Origin: Rhodococcus spongiicola
GTDB lineage: Bacteria > Actinomycetota > Actinomycetes > Mycobacteriales > Mycobacteriaceae
Assembly (NCBI RefSeq): GCF_004011835.1
Contig: NZ_RKLN01000005.1
Span: 248,001 to 312,000, forward strand
Length of the DNA: 64,000 bases
Reading direction: 5' to 3'
A model generated the notes under the pieces. That model did no database searches and was not told where the DNA came from. It saw only the letters and a list, made by a program, of their open reading frames with translations. The position numbers were made by a program, and so were the translations under genes. Numbering within the stretch: position 1 is the first letter of the stretch; every line of letters starts with the position of its first letter. Positions 17,877 through 31,905 of this stretch are shown here, in pieces.

Positions 17877-18716
17877 TCAGTCCAGCCAGCTCAACACCGT
17901 CGACGGGGACAGCGTCAGTACCGACTCGGGCAGGCGCGCGCGCAACCCACGATCGGCCGTCGCGACCACTGTGAGAACGCCGTCGAGATCCGCCAGCCTG
18001 GCCACCTCGTCGTCACCGCTGCCTGGTGCGGCGTGAACCGGGATGCGCGCGTCGCCGTGCTCGGCGCTGCGGGCCCGCCCCTCGAGCACCGCCTCGACTC
18101 GCGGTAGCCAACCGAACCCTCCGTCCGGCAGTTCGATCGTGCGTGGAAGAACCTGGGCCAACTCGTCCAACAGTTGCCTCGTCGCGCCGGGACGATCACG
18201 CCACCACCCGTCCGGTCGCGAACCCAGTACGTTCGCAGTGTCGAGGAGCACGCGCACCTCAGTCGCACGCAAACTCGGCCACGCATCAGCGAATCCGGGA
18301 TGCAGCGGCATCCCCACGACCTCGGACTCGGGCACCCAGCGAAGCTCGGTGCTCTCCCTGTTCGGGACCACAGCCAGGGTCTTTTCGGAATCTGCGACGA
18401 CCGTCGTGTAGGTCCAGCCGCCGTCCACGCAGGCCGTCACCCGCTCGGTGCGCACCCGGACCGCATCGACGTCGATTCCGGTCTCCTCGTGCGCCTCCCG
18501 CACCGCCGCGTGGATCGTCGTCTCGTGGCTGTCGCGGGCGCCTCCCGGCAGCGCCCAGGTGCCGCCCTGGTGACTCCAGGCTGCCCGGTGCTGCAGAAGG
18601 ATCGCGGCCGAGCCGTCCGCCAGCGGAGCACGAAGCAGTAGCCCCGCCGCGCCGTGCCGCCCCCAGTGCCGAACTCCATCCGGGGTCATTGCCCAACCGT
18701 CTCCGTCACCGCGCAT
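17877..18716 (-). CDS. Nudix hydrolase fused to a NYN/PIN-like domain (MutT3 position)
   Basis: A 279-residue two-domain protein. Residues 20-150 form a Nudix domain with the box GGARDSHETTIHAAVREAHEETGI read in two parts (GARDSHETT, then REAHEETGI at 73-81), which fits GX5EX7REUXEEXGU. Residues about 154-275 resemble a NYN/PIN-type nuclease fold: VRVLLDTANVLGSRPDGWW (Asp159, Asn162), GSGDDEVARLA (Asp235-236) and VVATADRGLRARLP (Asp255). M. tuberculosis MutT3 in the same place is much shorter as I recall (217 residues). Nucleotide hydrolysis is expected; RNase activity is an inference. Start ATG 18716; upstream frames lack support. Confidence 0.8.
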   Translation of the reverse strand: MRGDGDGWAMTPDGVRHWGRHGAAGLLLRAPLADGSAAILLQHRAAWSHQGGTWALPGGARDSHETTIHAAVREAHEETGIDVDAVRVRTERVTACVDGGWTYTTVVADSEKTLAVVPNRESTELRWVPESEVVGMPLHPGFADAWPSLRATEVRVLLDTANVLGSRPDGWWRDRPGATRQLLDELAQVLPRTIELPDGGFGWLPRVEAVLEGRARSAEHGDARIPVHAAPGSGDDEVARLADLDGVLTVVATADRGLRARLPESVLTLSPSTVLSWLD

Positions 18717-18767
18717 GGGGTGTCTCTCACCTGCCTGTCCGCCGAGCCGCTCACCTGTCCCCACAGT

Positions 18768-18807
18768 ATTCCCCGCGACATTCCCCGCGACGTCTAGTAT
18801 TCCCCGC
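18768..18807. repeat. Three ATTCCCCGC boxes between mutT3-like gene and glnX
   Basis: The nonamer ATTCCCCGC occurs at 18768-18776, 18780-18788 and 18799-18807 in the divergent promoter region. Direct, same-orientation boxes with spacings of 12 and 19 bases could bind a regulator of either gene. Confidence 0.45.
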
Positions 18808-18904
18808 CACGTTCGCGTCCTGCAGAACAACCTGGCGGTACTGCTTATATGCTCGGCAGTACGGAAACGGCGAATCAGACCGGACAGCGAACCGAGGATG
18901 TGCC

Positions 18905-20265
18905 GTGGTAGTGCCAGGAATCAATACGCCGAGACGCGAGGAAATGGTCGCGCCGGACGAAACGATCCCGGAGGGCGCGACTCCCCGCGCCGCTCGGGCG
19001 CGCATGCGTGTGCGTCAGATGGCCACCCATGAGTTGCTGCGGTCGACGCCCGCCCGACTGCTCGCCGTCGGAATTGTGCTGTTGCTCGGCACCCTCACCG
19101 CAGGCCTGATGGCATCCTCGGCCGCGAACGACCGGAAACAGGACATCGACACGTTGCTCGCCACGACGGGACCACTCGTCCGCTCGTCGCAGAACCTGTA
19201 CGCCTCGCTGTCCGTCGCGGACACCGCGGCCGCGACTGCGTTCCTGTCCGGCGGGGTCGAGCCGAGAGACGAACGCGCCAGGTACTCGCAGGCGATCGGT
19301 ACTGCGGCCGCAGAATTGGTCGCGGGATCGGATGTATTGTCCAGCGACGACACGAGCAGGCGTCTACTGACCGCCATCGCGACGAAACTGCCGGTGTACA
19401 CCGGGCTCGTGGAGACGGCACGCGCCAACAACCGCGCCGGGAACCCCGTCGGCGGTGCTTATCTGGCTGAAGCGTCATCGCTGATGCAGGGCGATATCCT
19501 CCCCCTCGCGGAGGCGCTGCACACCGAACGTGAGGCGGCAATGCTGGCTCCGCAGTCGGAATTCGGTCGGCCACCGTGGGTCGCCATCAGCTTGCTCGTT
19601 GCTCTGATCGCGGCGCTGATCGCCACCCAGGTGGTGATGGCCCGACGAACCCGCCGCACCTTCAATATCGGGTTGCTGTTCACGACGGCCGCGATGTCCA
19701 CGCTGCTGGTGTGGATGCTCTTCGCTGGACTCGTCTCGGCGACGACGGCGCATCGGGCGTTTCGCGACGGCTCGACCCCGCTCTCGACGCTCTCTTCCGC
19801 GCAGATCCTTGCGCAGCAAGCCCGCACGCAGGAAATCCTCCAATTGGTCCGGCGGGAAGAACACACCGAACACGGCCGACTCTTCGTCGACAACACCGAC
19901 GAACTCCGTAACCTGCTCCGCGACTATTCTTCCCCGGTCGGCGCCGACGACGTCGACCGGGCCACGGAGGCGTTGGACGAGTGGACGACGTCCCACCAGA
20001 AAATGGCCGGCGCACTCGAGGTGGGCGACTGGACCACCGCAGCCATGACGACCTTGAGCTCCGAGCCTGATTCCACCGCTACGTACTTCGATGTCGTCGA
20101 CGATGCGTTGGCCGCCGGTGCCGACAGTGCCCGTTCCGAATTCCGCGACAACGTCTCCCACTCGTCGACAGTGCTGTCGGCGCTCGGCCCCGGCGCCGTG
20201 GTGATCACGTTGGTGGCGGCTGCCGCGATCCCAGTGGGCATGTGGCCCCGACTGCGGGAGTACCA

Positions 20266-20269
<4 letters not shown>
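18905..20269 (+). CDS. glnX: GlnX-like sensor membrane protein (Rv0412c homologue)
   Basis: A protein of about 454 residues with four membrane segments (about residues 50-68, 218-235, 249-275 and 425-445) and two extracytoplasmic four-helix-bundle-like domains. In M. tuberculosis GlnX works with the amino-acid-binding lipoprotein GlnH to sense external aspartate/glutamate and activate PknG. The order glnX-glnH-pknG and tight spacing are identical here; the stop overlaps the glnH ATG (ATGA). The start is uncertain: GTG 18905 has GAGG upstream, while GTG 18911 and ATG 18944 are alternatives. Confidence 0.85.
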
Positions 20270-23519
<3,250 letters not shown>

Positions 23520-23539
23520 GCGAGCCTGTTCTGAGCGTC

Positions 23540-25288
23540 TCAGACCTTGATTACCTGCTTCTGCTCGACGGCCTTGCCCTTGCCGTGTCCGGGGCCGACG
23601 TGGGCCTCGGCCCGCATGCGTTCGACCATGTGCGGGTAGTGCAACTCGAATGCCGGTCGCTCCGAACGGATCCGGGGCAACTCGGTGAAGTTGTGCCGCG
23701 GCGGCGGGCAACTGGTGGCCCACTCGAGCGAATTGCCGTAACCCCACGGGTCGTCGACGGTCACGACCTGGCCGTAGCGGTAGCTCTTGAAGACGTTCCA
23801 CAGGAACGGCAGCGTCGAGGCGCCCAGGACGAACGAACCGACCGTCGAAATCGTGTTCAGCGTGGTGAACCCGTCAGAAGGCAGGTAGTCCGCGTAGCGG
23901 CGCGGCATGCCCTCGGCCCCGAGCCAGTGCTGCACGAGGAAGGTGGAGTGGAAGCCGATCATCGTGGTCCAGAAGTGCCACTTGGCCAGGCGCTCGTCCA
24001 TCATGCGGCCGGTCATCTTCGGGAACCAGAAGTAGATGCCCGCGTAGGTGGCGAACACGATGGTGCCGAACAGGACGTAGTGGAAGTGCGCGACCACGAA
24101 GTACGAGTCGGTGACCTGGAAGTCGATCGGCGGGCTCGCCAGCAGCACGCCCGACAGGCCGCCGAACAGGAACGTCACGATGAAGCCGACCGAGAACAGC
24201 ATCGGCGACTCGAAGGTCAGATGGCCCCTCCACATCGTGCCGATCCAGTTGAAGAACTTCACGCCGGTCGGGACCGCGATCATGAACGTCATGAACGAGA
24301 AGTACGGCAACAGGACCGCGCCGGTGGCGTACATGTGGTGCGCCCACACCGCGATCGACAGCGCCGCGATGCCGATGGTGGCGTAGACCAGGCCGCTGTA
24401 GCCGAAGATCGGCTTACGTGAGAAGACCGGGAAGATCTCCGAGACGATGCCGAAGAACGGCAGCGCGATGACGTACACCTCGGGGTGGCCGAAGAACCAG
24501 AACAGGTGCTGCCACAGCATGACGCCGCCGGTGGACGGATCGAACAGATGCGCCCCGAGATGCCGGTCCACCCACAGCCCGAGGAGGGCCGCCGCGAGGA
24601 GCGGGAAGACCAGCAGGATCAACAGACAAGTGATGAGGATGTTCCACGTGAAGATCGGCATCCGGAACATGGTCATGCCGGGGGCCCGCAGGCACACGAT
24701 CGTGGTGATGAAGTTGACGCCACCGAGAATGGTGCCGACACCACCCAGGGTGAGCCCGATGATCCACAGATCGGCGCCGAGGCCCGGGCTGTGCACCATG
24801 TTGGTCAGCGGAACGTAGGCGGTCCAACCGAAGTCCGCCGCACCACCGGGGGTGATGAAGCCGGCTGCCGCGATAAGCCCACCGAAGAGGTACATCCAGT
24901 AGCTGAGCGCGTTCAGGCGCGGGAACGCGACGTCCGGCGCACCGATTTGCAGCGGAACGATGTAGTTCGCGAAGCCGAACACGACCGGGGTCGCGTACAG
25001 CAGCAGCATGATCGTGCCGTGCATCGTGAACAGCTGGTTGAACTGCTCGTTCGACAGGAACTGCAGGCCGGGAACCGCGAGCTCGGAGCGCATCAGCAGC
25101 GCCATCAGGCCGCCGATGAGGAAGAACGCGAACGAGGTGACCAGGTACATGATCCCGAGGACCTTGGGATCGGTGGTCGTGACCATCTTGTAGATGAACG
25201 AGCCCTTGGGGGCACGACCCGCGGCAGCCGGTCGTGACGGCGTCAACGTTCGTGGTGGAGCGAGATCGATCTCGGGGTTGGCAACCAT
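23540..25288 (-). CDS. ctaD: Cytochrome c oxidase subunit I
   Basis: The catalytic membrane subunit of the aa3 oxidase, 582 residues with 12 helices. Heme a ligand His is in [14 protein letters not shown], CuB ligands in [10 protein letters not shown] and [10 protein letters not shown]-pathway residues around [10 protein letters not shown], and the final heme ligands in [12 protein letters not shown]. The C-terminus [38 protein letters not shown] is typical of actinobacterial CtaD. No other oxidase subunit gene is nearby. ATG 25288 is used, and the frame is open to 25333. It lies 86 bp downstream of ackA and may be cotranscribed with pta-ackA. Confidence 0.94.
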   Translation of the reverse strand: MVANPEIDLAPPRTLTPSRPAAAGRAPKGSFIYKMVTTTDPKVLGIMYLVTSFAFFLIGGLMALLMRSELAVPGLQFLSNEQFNQLFTMHGTIMLLLYATPVVFGFANYIVPLQIGAPDVAFPRLNALSYWMYLFGGLIAAAGFITPGGAADFGWTAYVPLTNMVHSPGLGADLWIIGLTLGGVGTILGGVNFITTIVCLRAPGMTMFRMPIFTWNILITCLLILLVFPLLAAALLGLWVDRHLGAHLFDPSTGGVMLWQHLFWFFGHPEVYVIALPFFGIVSEIFPVFSRKPIFGYSGLVYATIGIAALSIAVWAHHMYATGAVLLPYFSFMTFMIAVPTGVKFFNWIGTMWRGHLTFESPMLFSVGFIVTFLFGGLSGVLLASPPIDFQVTDSYFVVAHFHYVLFGTIVFATYAGIYFWFPKMTGRMMDERLAKWHFWTTMIGFHSTFLVQHWLGAEGMPRRYADYLPSDGFTTLNTISTVGSFVLGASTLPFLWNVFKSYRYGQVVTVDDPWGYGNSLEWATSCPPPRHNFTELPRIRSERPAFELHYPHMVERMRAEAHVGPGHGKGKAVEQKQVIKV

Positions 25289-25374
25289 GTCCGCAATGGT
25301 CGGATGTCCGAGTGTTTCTGGACGAGGGTCCAAAGTCCCGTGGGCGCCAGCCGACCGTCCCCACTCTTCGAGAA

Positions 25375-26565
25375 CTACACCAACGCGATCGTCTTTCGTG
25401 CGATGGCGAGCTCCTCGTTGGTGGGTATCACCAGGACCTCCACCGCTGACCCGTCGGCGCTGATACGGCGCTCGGCCTGCTCCACGGCTTCATTGCGGTC
25501 CTGGTCGACCAGGATACCGAGACGCGCCAACCCGGCAAGGGCATCGCGGCGGACGTCCGGGTTGTTCTCCCCGACCCCGCCGGTGAAGGTGATGACGTCG
25601 ACACCGCCGAGTTCGACCAGATACGCGCCGATGTAGCGGCGCAGGCGGTGCACGTACACGTCGTACGCCAGCTTCGCGGCAGGATCGCCGTCGGCCACCA
25701 GCTCGAGCAGCGCACGGAAGTCGTTCTCCCCGCACAGGCCCTTCAGTCCCGAGTGGCGGTTGAGCAGGTCGTCCAGCTCGTCGCCCTCCAGGCCTGCGTT
25801 CCGGTGCAGGTGCAGGATCACCCCCGGATCCAGGTCACCACTGCGGGTGCCCATCACCAGGCCTTCGAGCGGCGTCATTCCCATCGACGTGTCGATGGCG
25901 TGCCCACCCTGGATCGCCGACGCGGACGCCCCGTTCCCCAAGTGAAGGACGATCTGATCGATCTCGCCGAGATCCCGCCCGAGGAAGGCAGCCGCCCGCC
26001 CGCTGACGTACTCGTGCGACGTCCCGTGGAAGCCGTACCGTCGCACCCCGTTCGCACGGGCCACCTCGGCGTCGATCGCGTAGGTGACGGCGGCCTCGGG
26101 CATCGTGTGGAAGAAGGCCGTGTCGAACACCACGACGTGCGGGACGTCGGGCAGCAGACGGCGCGCCTCCTCGATCCCGACGACGTTCGACGGGTTGTGC
26201 AGCGGCGCAAGCGGGGACAGGCGTTCGATCTCGGCGACAACCTCGTCGTCGACGACGGTCGGCTCGTGGAACACCGATCCGCCGTGCACGACGCGGTGCC
26301 CCACCGCCACCACACCCCACTCGTCCAGCGAGCGGCCGGCGGCCGCGACGACCTCCTCCACCGCGTGCAGGGCCGCGGTGTGGTCGGCGATAGCGAGATC
26401 ACGCTCGCACACCCCACCCGGATGGTGGTAGACGACGCGCCCCGACGACTCGCCGATGCGTTCGACCAGCCCGGACCCGACAGCACGCCCGGCGACCGGT
26501 TCCACGATCTGGAACTTGATCGACGACGATCCCGAATTGAGCACCAGCACAACCGGTTCGGTCAT
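25375..26565 (-). CDS. ackA: Acetate kinase
   Basis: A 396-residue ASKHA-fold enzyme interconverting acetyl phosphate plus ADP with acetate plus ATP. Motifs: [16 protein letters not shown] at the N-terminus, [24 protein letters not shown] (catalytic His), [15 protein letters not shown] and [14 protein letters not shown]. The ATG overlaps the pta stop (ATGA), so pta and ackA form one translationally coupled unit for acetate overflow and assimilation. Rv0409 equivalent. Confidence 0.96.
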   Translation of the reverse strand: MTEPVVLVLNSGSSSIKFQIVEPVAGRAVGSGLVERIGESSGRVVYHHPGGVCERDLAIADHTAALHAVEEVVAAAGRSLDEWGVVAVGHRVVHGGSVFHEPTVVDDEVVAEIERLSPLAPLHNPSNVVGIEEARRLLPDVPHVVVFDTAFFHTMPEAAVTYAIDAEVARANGVRRYGFHGTSHEYVSGRAAAFLGRDLGEIDQIVLHLGNGASASAIQGGHAIDTSMGMTPLEGLVMGTRSGDLDPGVILHLHRNAGLEGDELDDLLNRHSGLKGLCGENDFRALLELVADGDPAAKLAYDVYVHRLRRYIGAYLVELGGVDVITFTGGVGENNPDVRRDALAGLARLGILVDQDRNEAVEQAERRISADGSAVEVLVIPTNEELAIARKTIALV

Positions 26566-28658
26566 TCCTGCACCCCCTGATCCGAAACGTCCTGAGCCTG
26601 GATCGCGGTGATCGCGACGGTGTTGACGATGTCCTGCACCAGTGCCCCGCGAGACAGGTCGTTGACGGGCTTGTTCAGCCCCTGCAGCACCGGGCCGACG
26701 GCGATCGCACCTGCACTGCGCTGCACCGCCTTGTAGGTGTTGTTGCCCGTGTTCAGGTCCGGGAACACGAACACCGTCGCGCGGCCCGCCACCTGCGACC
26801 TCGGCAGCTTGGCGAGTGCAACCGTCGGCTCGACCGCGGCGTCGTACTGGATCGGCCCCTCCACCAACAGGTCCGGGCGGCGCTCGTGCACCAGTGCCGT
26901 CGCGGTGCGTACCTTGTCGACCCCGATCCCCCTCCCGGAGTCACCCGTCGAATACGACAGCATCGCGACCCGCGGTTCGATCCCGAAACGGGCCGCGGTC
27001 TCCGCCGACGAGATCGCGATGTCGGCGAGCTGCTCGGCCGTCGGGTCGGGCACCACTGCACAGTCGCCGTAGGCGAGCACACGATCCGCCAGGCACATCA
27101 GGAAGACACTGGACACCGTCGACACACCCGGCTTCGTCCTGATGATCTCGAGCGATGGCCGGATCGTGTGGGCCGTGGTGTGCGCGGCACCGGACACCAT
27201 GCCGTCCGCAATGCCCCTGTGCACCATCATCGTTCCGAAGTACGAGATGTCGACCATGATCTCGCGAGCCCGCTCGATGGTCATCCCGCGGCTCGCCCGA
27301 ATCCGCGCGTACTCGGCAGCGAACTCGGAGAGGTACTCCGAGCGTTTCGGATCGAGCACCGTCGCCGACGACAGGTCGACACCGAGTTCGGCCGCACGGG
27401 CACGGACCTTGGTCTCGTCACCGAGGATGGTCAGGTCCACGACGCGCCGACGTAGCAGTCGCCCGGCCGCCCGTAGCACCCGGTCATCGTCCCCCTCGGG
27501 CAGCACGATTCGTTTGCGTTGCGCGCGAGCCCGATCCAACAGTTGAAACTCGAACATCTGAGGTGTCACCACCGACGGCAACGTCACCTGGAGCCGCTCG
27601 ATGAGCGTCGGAGCGTCCACTCTCCGCTCCATGAGTCCCAGTGCGGTGTCGACCTTGCGCAGCGAGCCCACCGAGAGGCGACCGCGGGTCTGTGCGGCGA
27701 TGTTCGCGGTCTCGAACGAACCGAACTTCGTGGCCAGGATCGGCAACCGCGGACGAAGTCCGGAGATCAGGCGTGCCACCGAGGGGTGTGGTTCGATCCC
27801 CCCGCTCATCACGATCCCGGACAGGGACGGGAACCCTTGCGCGTCGTGGGCGTTGACGAGTGCGAGCAGCACATCCGAACGGTCCCCCGGGACGATCACC
27901 ATCCAGCCCTCGGCAAGCCGTTCGAGAATGTGCTCGGCCGTCATCGCGCCGACGGCCACCGCCAGCGCCTCACGCTGCAGCAACGCCGTGTCGCCGGAGT
28001 ACAGCTCACCCTCGACCGCCTGCAGGAGTTCGGCGACCGTGGGCGCGATGAGCAGCGGATCCTCCGGCAGGCTCCACACCGGAACCCCCGCCGCTTCCGG
28101 TGCTGCGGCGTATTCCTCGAGTCGGTCCGGATCGCAGCGATTGACCACGATCGCGACCAGATGTGCATGGTGCGCGGCCAGTTCGGCGACACACACGTTG
28201 GCCAGCTGCGCCACATCGTGCGGACTGCGACGGGCACCGCGCAGCGTCAACAACACCGGTGCCTCGAGGTTGGCCGCGATTCGTGCGTTGTAGCCGAGTT
28301 CGCTTGGACTGGGGACGCCGGTGTAGTCGGACCCGACGATCACCACCGCGTCACATTCCTCTGCCACCTGGTGGTACCGCGAGACGATGTCGCTCAGCGC
28401 CCCGTCCGGATCGCTGTGCACCTGCTCGTACGTCACGCCCATGCACTGCTCGTAGGTCAGGTCCGCCGTCGTGTGCTCGAGCAACAGTTCGAGGATGTGG
28501 TCGGTCTCGTCGGTAATGCGCGCGATCGGACGGAACACCCCGACCCGAGCGGTGCAGGCGCACAGCATCTGCAGGACACCGAGCGCGACGGTGGATTTGC
28601 CGGCATCCCCTTCCGGGGAGGCGATGTACACGCTCGACACGGTGTCCAAATCAGCCAT
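26562..28658 (-). CDS. pta: Phosphate acetyltransferase, long form
   Basis: Makes acetyl phosphate from acetyl-CoA. This is the 698-residue three-domain form: an N-terminal DebB-like P-loop region ([16 protein letters not shown]), a central DRTGG domain (about 210-320, [11 protein letters not shown]...GIVMSGG) and the C-terminal PTA_PTB catalytic domain (about 370-690: [58 protein letters not shown]). Start ATG 28658. It is first in the pta-ackA(-ctaD) cluster. Rv0408 equivalent. Confidence 0.95.
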   Translation of the reverse strand: MADLDTVSSVYIASPEGDAGKSTVALGVLQMLCACTARVGVFRPIARITDETDHILELLLEHTTADLTYEQCMGVTYEQVHSDPDGALSDIVSRYHQVAEECDAVVIVGSDYTGVPSPSELGYNARIAANLEAPVLLTLRGARRSPHDVAQLANVCVAELAAHHAHLVAIVVNRCDPDRLEEYAAAPEAAGVPVWSLPEDPLLIAPTVAELLQAVEGELYSGDTALLQREALAVAVGAMTAEHILERLAEGWMVIVPGDRSDVLLALVNAHDAQGFPSLSGIVMSGGIEPHPSVARLISGLRPRLPILATKFGSFETANIAAQTRGRLSVGSLRKVDTALGLMERRVDAPTLIERLQVTLPSVVTPQMFEFQLLDRARAQRKRIVLPEGDDDRVLRAAGRLLRRRVVDLTILGDETKVRARAAELGVDLSSATVLDPKRSEYLSEFAAEYARIRASRGMTIERAREIMVDISYFGTMMVHRGIADGMVSGAAHTTAHTIRPSLEIIRTKPGVSTVSSVFLMCLADRVLAYGDCAVVPDPTAEQLADIAISSAETAARFGIEPRVAMLSYSTGDSGRGIGVDKVRTATALVHERRPDLLVEGPIQYDAAVEPTVALAKLPRSQVAGRATVFVFPDLNTGNNTYKAVQRSAGAIAVGPVLQGLNKPVNDLSRGALVQDIVNTVAITAIQAQDVSDQGVQE

Positions 28659-28707
28659 GGCGACAGCCTAGTGACGCCTCACGCCCGTGTGCTGAGCGCA
28701 ACCCCAG

Positions 28708-29721
28708 CTACGCCAGCGCACGCAGGCGCGGGGCGAGATCGCGCTCGAAGAGGTCGAGGAAGCGCTTCTGGTCTTGGCCGGGCGCGTGGAACACCAGATG
28801 GTTGAGGCCCGCATCCAGGTACGGCTTGATCATCTCGACGGCCTCGTCGGGGTCCGACGACACGATCCAGCGCTTGGCGATCTGCTCGATCGGCAACGCG
28901 TCGGCCGCGGCCTCCATCTCGATCGGGTCGTCGATGCTGTGCTTCTGCTCTGCGGTGAGCGAGAGCGGAGCCCAGAACCGGGTGTTCTCGAGTGCCGCCT
29001 CGGGGTCGGTGTCGTAGGAGATCTTGATCTCGATCATGCGATCGATGTCGGCGAAGCTGCGGCCCATCTTGTCCGCACCTTCCTTGACCGCCGGCATCAG
29101 CTTCTCGGTGTACAGATCCATGCCCTTGCCGGACGTGCAGATGAAGCCGTCGCCCGCACGCCCCGCGTAGCGCGCGACGACCGGGCCGCCGGCCGCGATG
29201 TAAACGGGGATACCACCCTCGGGAACGTCGTAGATCGAGGCGCCCTTGGTGGTGTAGTACTCACCCTCGAAATCGACTCGGTCACCGGTCCACAGCTGAC
29301 GCATGAGCTGCACCGACTCGCGCAGCCGGGCGAAACGCTCCTTGAACTCGGGCCAATCGCCCTTGAAGCCGGTCGCTATCTCGTTGAGCGCCTCCCCGGT
29401 GCCGACACCGAGCATCACCCTCCCCGGGTACAGGCAGCCCATCGTCGCGAACGCCTGCGCGACGACCGCCGGGTTGTACCGGAACGTCGGGGTCATCACC
29501 GACGTTCCGAGCTGCACCCGCTGCGTGCGCTCGCCGACCGCGGTCATCCACGCGATCGAGAACGGGGCGTGGCCGCCCTTGTGGCGCCAGGGCTGGAAGT
29601 GGTCGCTGACGGTGACACTGTCGAGGCCGTGCTCCTCCGCCATCACACCCAGCTCGACGAGGTCGCGTGGACCGAACTGCTCCGCGGAGGCCTTCAATCC
29701 CAACTTCAATCCCTGTACCAC
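28708..29721 (-). CDS. fgd1: F420-dependent glucose-6-phosphate dehydrogenase
   Basis: Oxidises glucose-6-phosphate and reduces coenzyme F420 to F420H2. The 337-residue luciferase-fold protein follows the M. tuberculosis Fgd1 sequence closely: [19 protein letters not shown] (catalytic His and Trp), [63 protein letters not shown] and [19 protein letters not shown] 29721 has GGAG six bases upstream and gives the expected length. It shows that the host makes F420. Rv0407 is likewise next to pta. Confidence 0.95.
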   Translation of the reverse strand: MVQGLKLGLKASAEQFGPRDLVELGVMAEEHGLDSVTVSDHFQPWRHKGGHAPFSIAWMTAVGERTQRVQLGTSVMTPTFRYNPAVVAQAFATMGCLYPGRVMLGVGTGEALNEIATGFKGDWPEFKERFARLRESVQLMRQLWTGDRVDFEGEYYTTKGASIYDVPEGGIPVYIAAGGPVVARYAGRAGDGFICTSGKGMDLYTEKLMPAVKEGADKMGRSFADIDRMIEIKISYDTDPEAALENTRFWAPLSLTAEQKHSIDDPIEMEAAADALPIEQIAKRWIVSSDPDEAVEMIKPYLDAGLNHLVFHAPGQDQKRFLDLFERDLAPRLRALA

Positions 29722-30051
29722 CGCTGCTCCGATCGTCCACCTGATTCGATTGCCTTCGAGTATGCCCCTCGACGGCAGCGGACTACAGCCCGACCTCACC
29801 CGCACCCGCCGACGGCGCACCCTGGATCGCGGCGAACGACATCCAGAACAAACCGAATCCTGTTGCCTCCCATACCGACCGATACCGACCGATACCGATC
29901 GATGCCGACATCCGGAACGCAGCGGACGCACTGGACGACATGTGGGGCCGACGATCCGGGATCGGCAACCTCCTCCGCGGGGCGCGGATATGCTGGTCTG
30001 AGCTTCACTCAGCCGGAAAGCAATTCACGCCGATTCGGCCGGAGGTGCGTG
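29722..30051. other. Divergent regulatory region between fgd1 and a secreted esterase gene
   Basis: A 330-base region without a supported gene, holding the promoters of fgd1 (leftward) and the esterase (rightward). It contains a 10-bp tandem repeat listed separately. Open frames crossing it are extensions of the fgd1 antisense frame. Confidence 0.5.
29871..29910. repeat. 10-bp tandem repeat, four units
   Basis: Four consecutive decamers read CATACCGACC, GATACCGACC, GATACCGATC and GATGCCGACA. A period of one helical turn puts identical faces on the same side of DNA, about 140 bases before the esterase start and 150 before fgd1. It could be a cooperative binding site or slippage. Confidence 0.75.
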
Positions 30052-31050
30052 ATGAGACGTTTCGGAGCAACGGCCGTAAGGCGGATCCTCCACATTATCG
30101 GTCTCGTTGGAACACTCGTGGTCACGCTGCTCGGTGGTGCACTCACGGCGCACGCCGCTCCGGAAAACGCCGCGTACGTCGCCGAGACCGTCGAGGTGAG
30201 CAACCGGGTGACGCGGGTATCGGTGTACTCACCGTCGATGGACCGCGTCATCACGAGCGACGTCATCCATCCCGTCGGGGGCGGGCCCGCGCCCACCTTC
30301 TACCTCCTCACCGGGATCGGCGGCGGCGAGGACGGCATCTCCTGGTTCAACAACACCTCGATCGCCGAGTTCTTTGCCGACAAGCACGTCAACGTGGTGC
30401 TGCCGGTCGGCGGCAAGTTCTCTATGTACACGGACTGGGTCGCCGACGACCCGGTGCTCGGGCGCAACAAGTGGCAGACGTTCCTCACCCGCGAACTGCC
30501 GCCGGTGATCGATCAACAGTTCCAGACCACCGGCGTCAACGCGATCGGCGGGGTGTCGATGGGCGCCGGCCCCGTGCTCGACCTCGCGATCCAGGCACCG
30601 GACGTCTACCGAGCGGTCGGCTCGTACAGCGGGTGTGCGCGGACCAGCGACGCCAACGGGCAGGCGATGGTCCGGTCGATGGTCGAGCTGCGCGGCGGCG
30701 GTAACGCCGCCAACATGTGGGGTCCGATCGGCGGCCCGCTCTGGGTGCAACACGACCCGTTCCTGCAGGCGGAACGGCTACGAGGCAAGGCGTTGTTCTT
30801 GTCGGCCGCGTCCGGGATGCCCGGTCCGATCGACAACCACAATCCACTGCTTACCATCCCGCAGGCGATTGGCGGTGGTGTCGTGGAGGCGATCACGCAG
30901 GGCTGCACCGCGGTGATGGATGCGCGACTTCGCTCGCTCGGGATTCCCGCGACGGTCGTCTACCGCGACGAGGGCAGCCACTCGTGGGGGCTGTTCGAGG
31001 CCGAGATGCGGGACTCGTGGCCGGTGATCGGGCCGGCGATCGGCGCCTGA
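30052..31050 (+). CDS. Secreted antigen-85/esterase-D family acyltransferase-like protein
   Basis: A 332-residue exported alpha/beta hydrolase. A basic N-terminus and hydrophobic helix end in a cleavable signal (LTAHAAPEN). The catalytic Ser is in GGVSMGAGP and the His in DEGSHSWGLFE; the oxyanion region is FYLLTGIGGGEDGISWFNN. Proteins of this group in mycolic-acid bacteria include trehalose mycolyltransferases (Ag85) and related esterases; which activity applies here is not decidable. ATG 30052 has GGAGGT five bases upstream. Confidence 0.82.
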   Translation: MRRFGATAVRRILHIIGLVGTLVVTLLGGALTAHAAPENAAYVAETVEVSNRVTRVSVYSPSMDRVITSDVIHPVGGGPAPTFYLLTGIGGGEDGISWFNNTSIAEFFADKHVNVVLPVGGKFSMYTDWVADDPVLGRNKWQTFLTRELPPVIDQQFQTTGVNAIGGVSMGAGPVLDLAIQAPDVYRAVGSYSGCARTSDANGQAMVRSMVELRGGGNAANMWGPIGGPLWVQHDPFLQAERLRGKALFLSAASGMPGPIDNHNPLLTIPQAIGGGVVEAITQGCTAVMDARLRSLGIPATVVYRDEGSHSWGLFEAEMRDSWPVIGPAIGA

Positions 31051-31065
31051 CGGATACTGGGACTC

Positions 31066-31863
31066 GTGAGTACCGAAGAACGGAACCCCGGCTGGGCCTA
31101 TCTCATGGACATGGACGGGGTGCTCGTCCACGAGGAACACATCATCCCCGGTGCCGATGCCTTCCTGGCCGAGCTGCAGGAGTCCGGAACGCCCTTCATC
31201 GTCCTGACGAACAACTCCATCCGTACCCCGCGCGATCTGCGTGCCCGGTTGCTGCGCAGCGGACTCGACATTCCCGAAAAGTCGATCTGGACGTCGGCAC
31301 TGGCCACGGCGAACTTCCTGCAGAACCAGCGTCCCGGCGGAAGTGCCTACGTCGTGGGCGAATCCGGGCTCACGACGGCGCTGCACGAGATCGGCTACGT
31401 CCTAACCGACAACGACCCCGACTACGTCGTCCTGGGCGAGACGCGGACCTACTCGTTCGAAGCGATCACGACCGCGATCCGTCTGGTCGAACGCGGGGCC
31501 CGGTTCATCGCGACCAACCCCGACGCCACCGGACCGTCCCGCCAGGGTTCGCTGCCGGCGACGGGATCGGTCGCCGCGCTCATCACCCGGGCCACCGGTC
31601 GTGAGCCGTACTACGTGGGCAAGCCGAACCCGTTGATGATGCGGTCGGCGCTGCGGGCGATCGGCGCCCACTCGGAGAGCACACTGATGATCGGCGACCG
31701 GATGGACACGGACGTGGTGGCCGGCCTCGAGGCCGGTCTGCAGACCATCCTCGTCCTCAGCGGCATCTCCACGCGCGAGACCGTCGAGATGTTCCCGTAC
31801 CGGCCGACCCTCGTGCTCGACTCGGTGGCAGATCTGGTGGGACACACCGCAAACCCGTTCTGA
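31066..31863 (+). CDS. HAD-superfamily phosphatase, NagD type
   Basis: A 265-residue type-IIA HAD hydrolase: motif I YLMDMDGVLVHEE (nucleophile Asp and second Asp), motif II FIVLTNNS, the Lys in GKPNPLMMR and motif III MIGDRMDTDV. Members dephosphorylate small sugar or nucleotide phosphates; the substrate is unknown. GTG 31066 lies 15 bases after the esterase stop, suggesting cotranscription. Confidence 0.9.
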   Translation: MSTEERNPGWAYLMDMDGVLVHEEHIIPGADAFLAELQESGTPFIVLTNNSIRTPRDLRARLLRSGLDIPEKSIWTSALATANFLQNQRPGGSAYVVGESGLTTALHEIGYVLTDNDPDYVVLGETRTYSFEAITTAIRLVERGARFIATNPDATGPSRQGSLPATGSVAALITRATGREPYYVGKPNPLMMRSALRAIGAHSESTLMIGDRMDTDVVAGLEAGLQTILVLSGISTRETVEMFPYRPTLVLDSVADLVGHTANPF

Positions 31864-31905
31864 ATCAGAGTCTTTCACCTCGCTTGCGGTGTCCCCGATT
31901 GCAGT

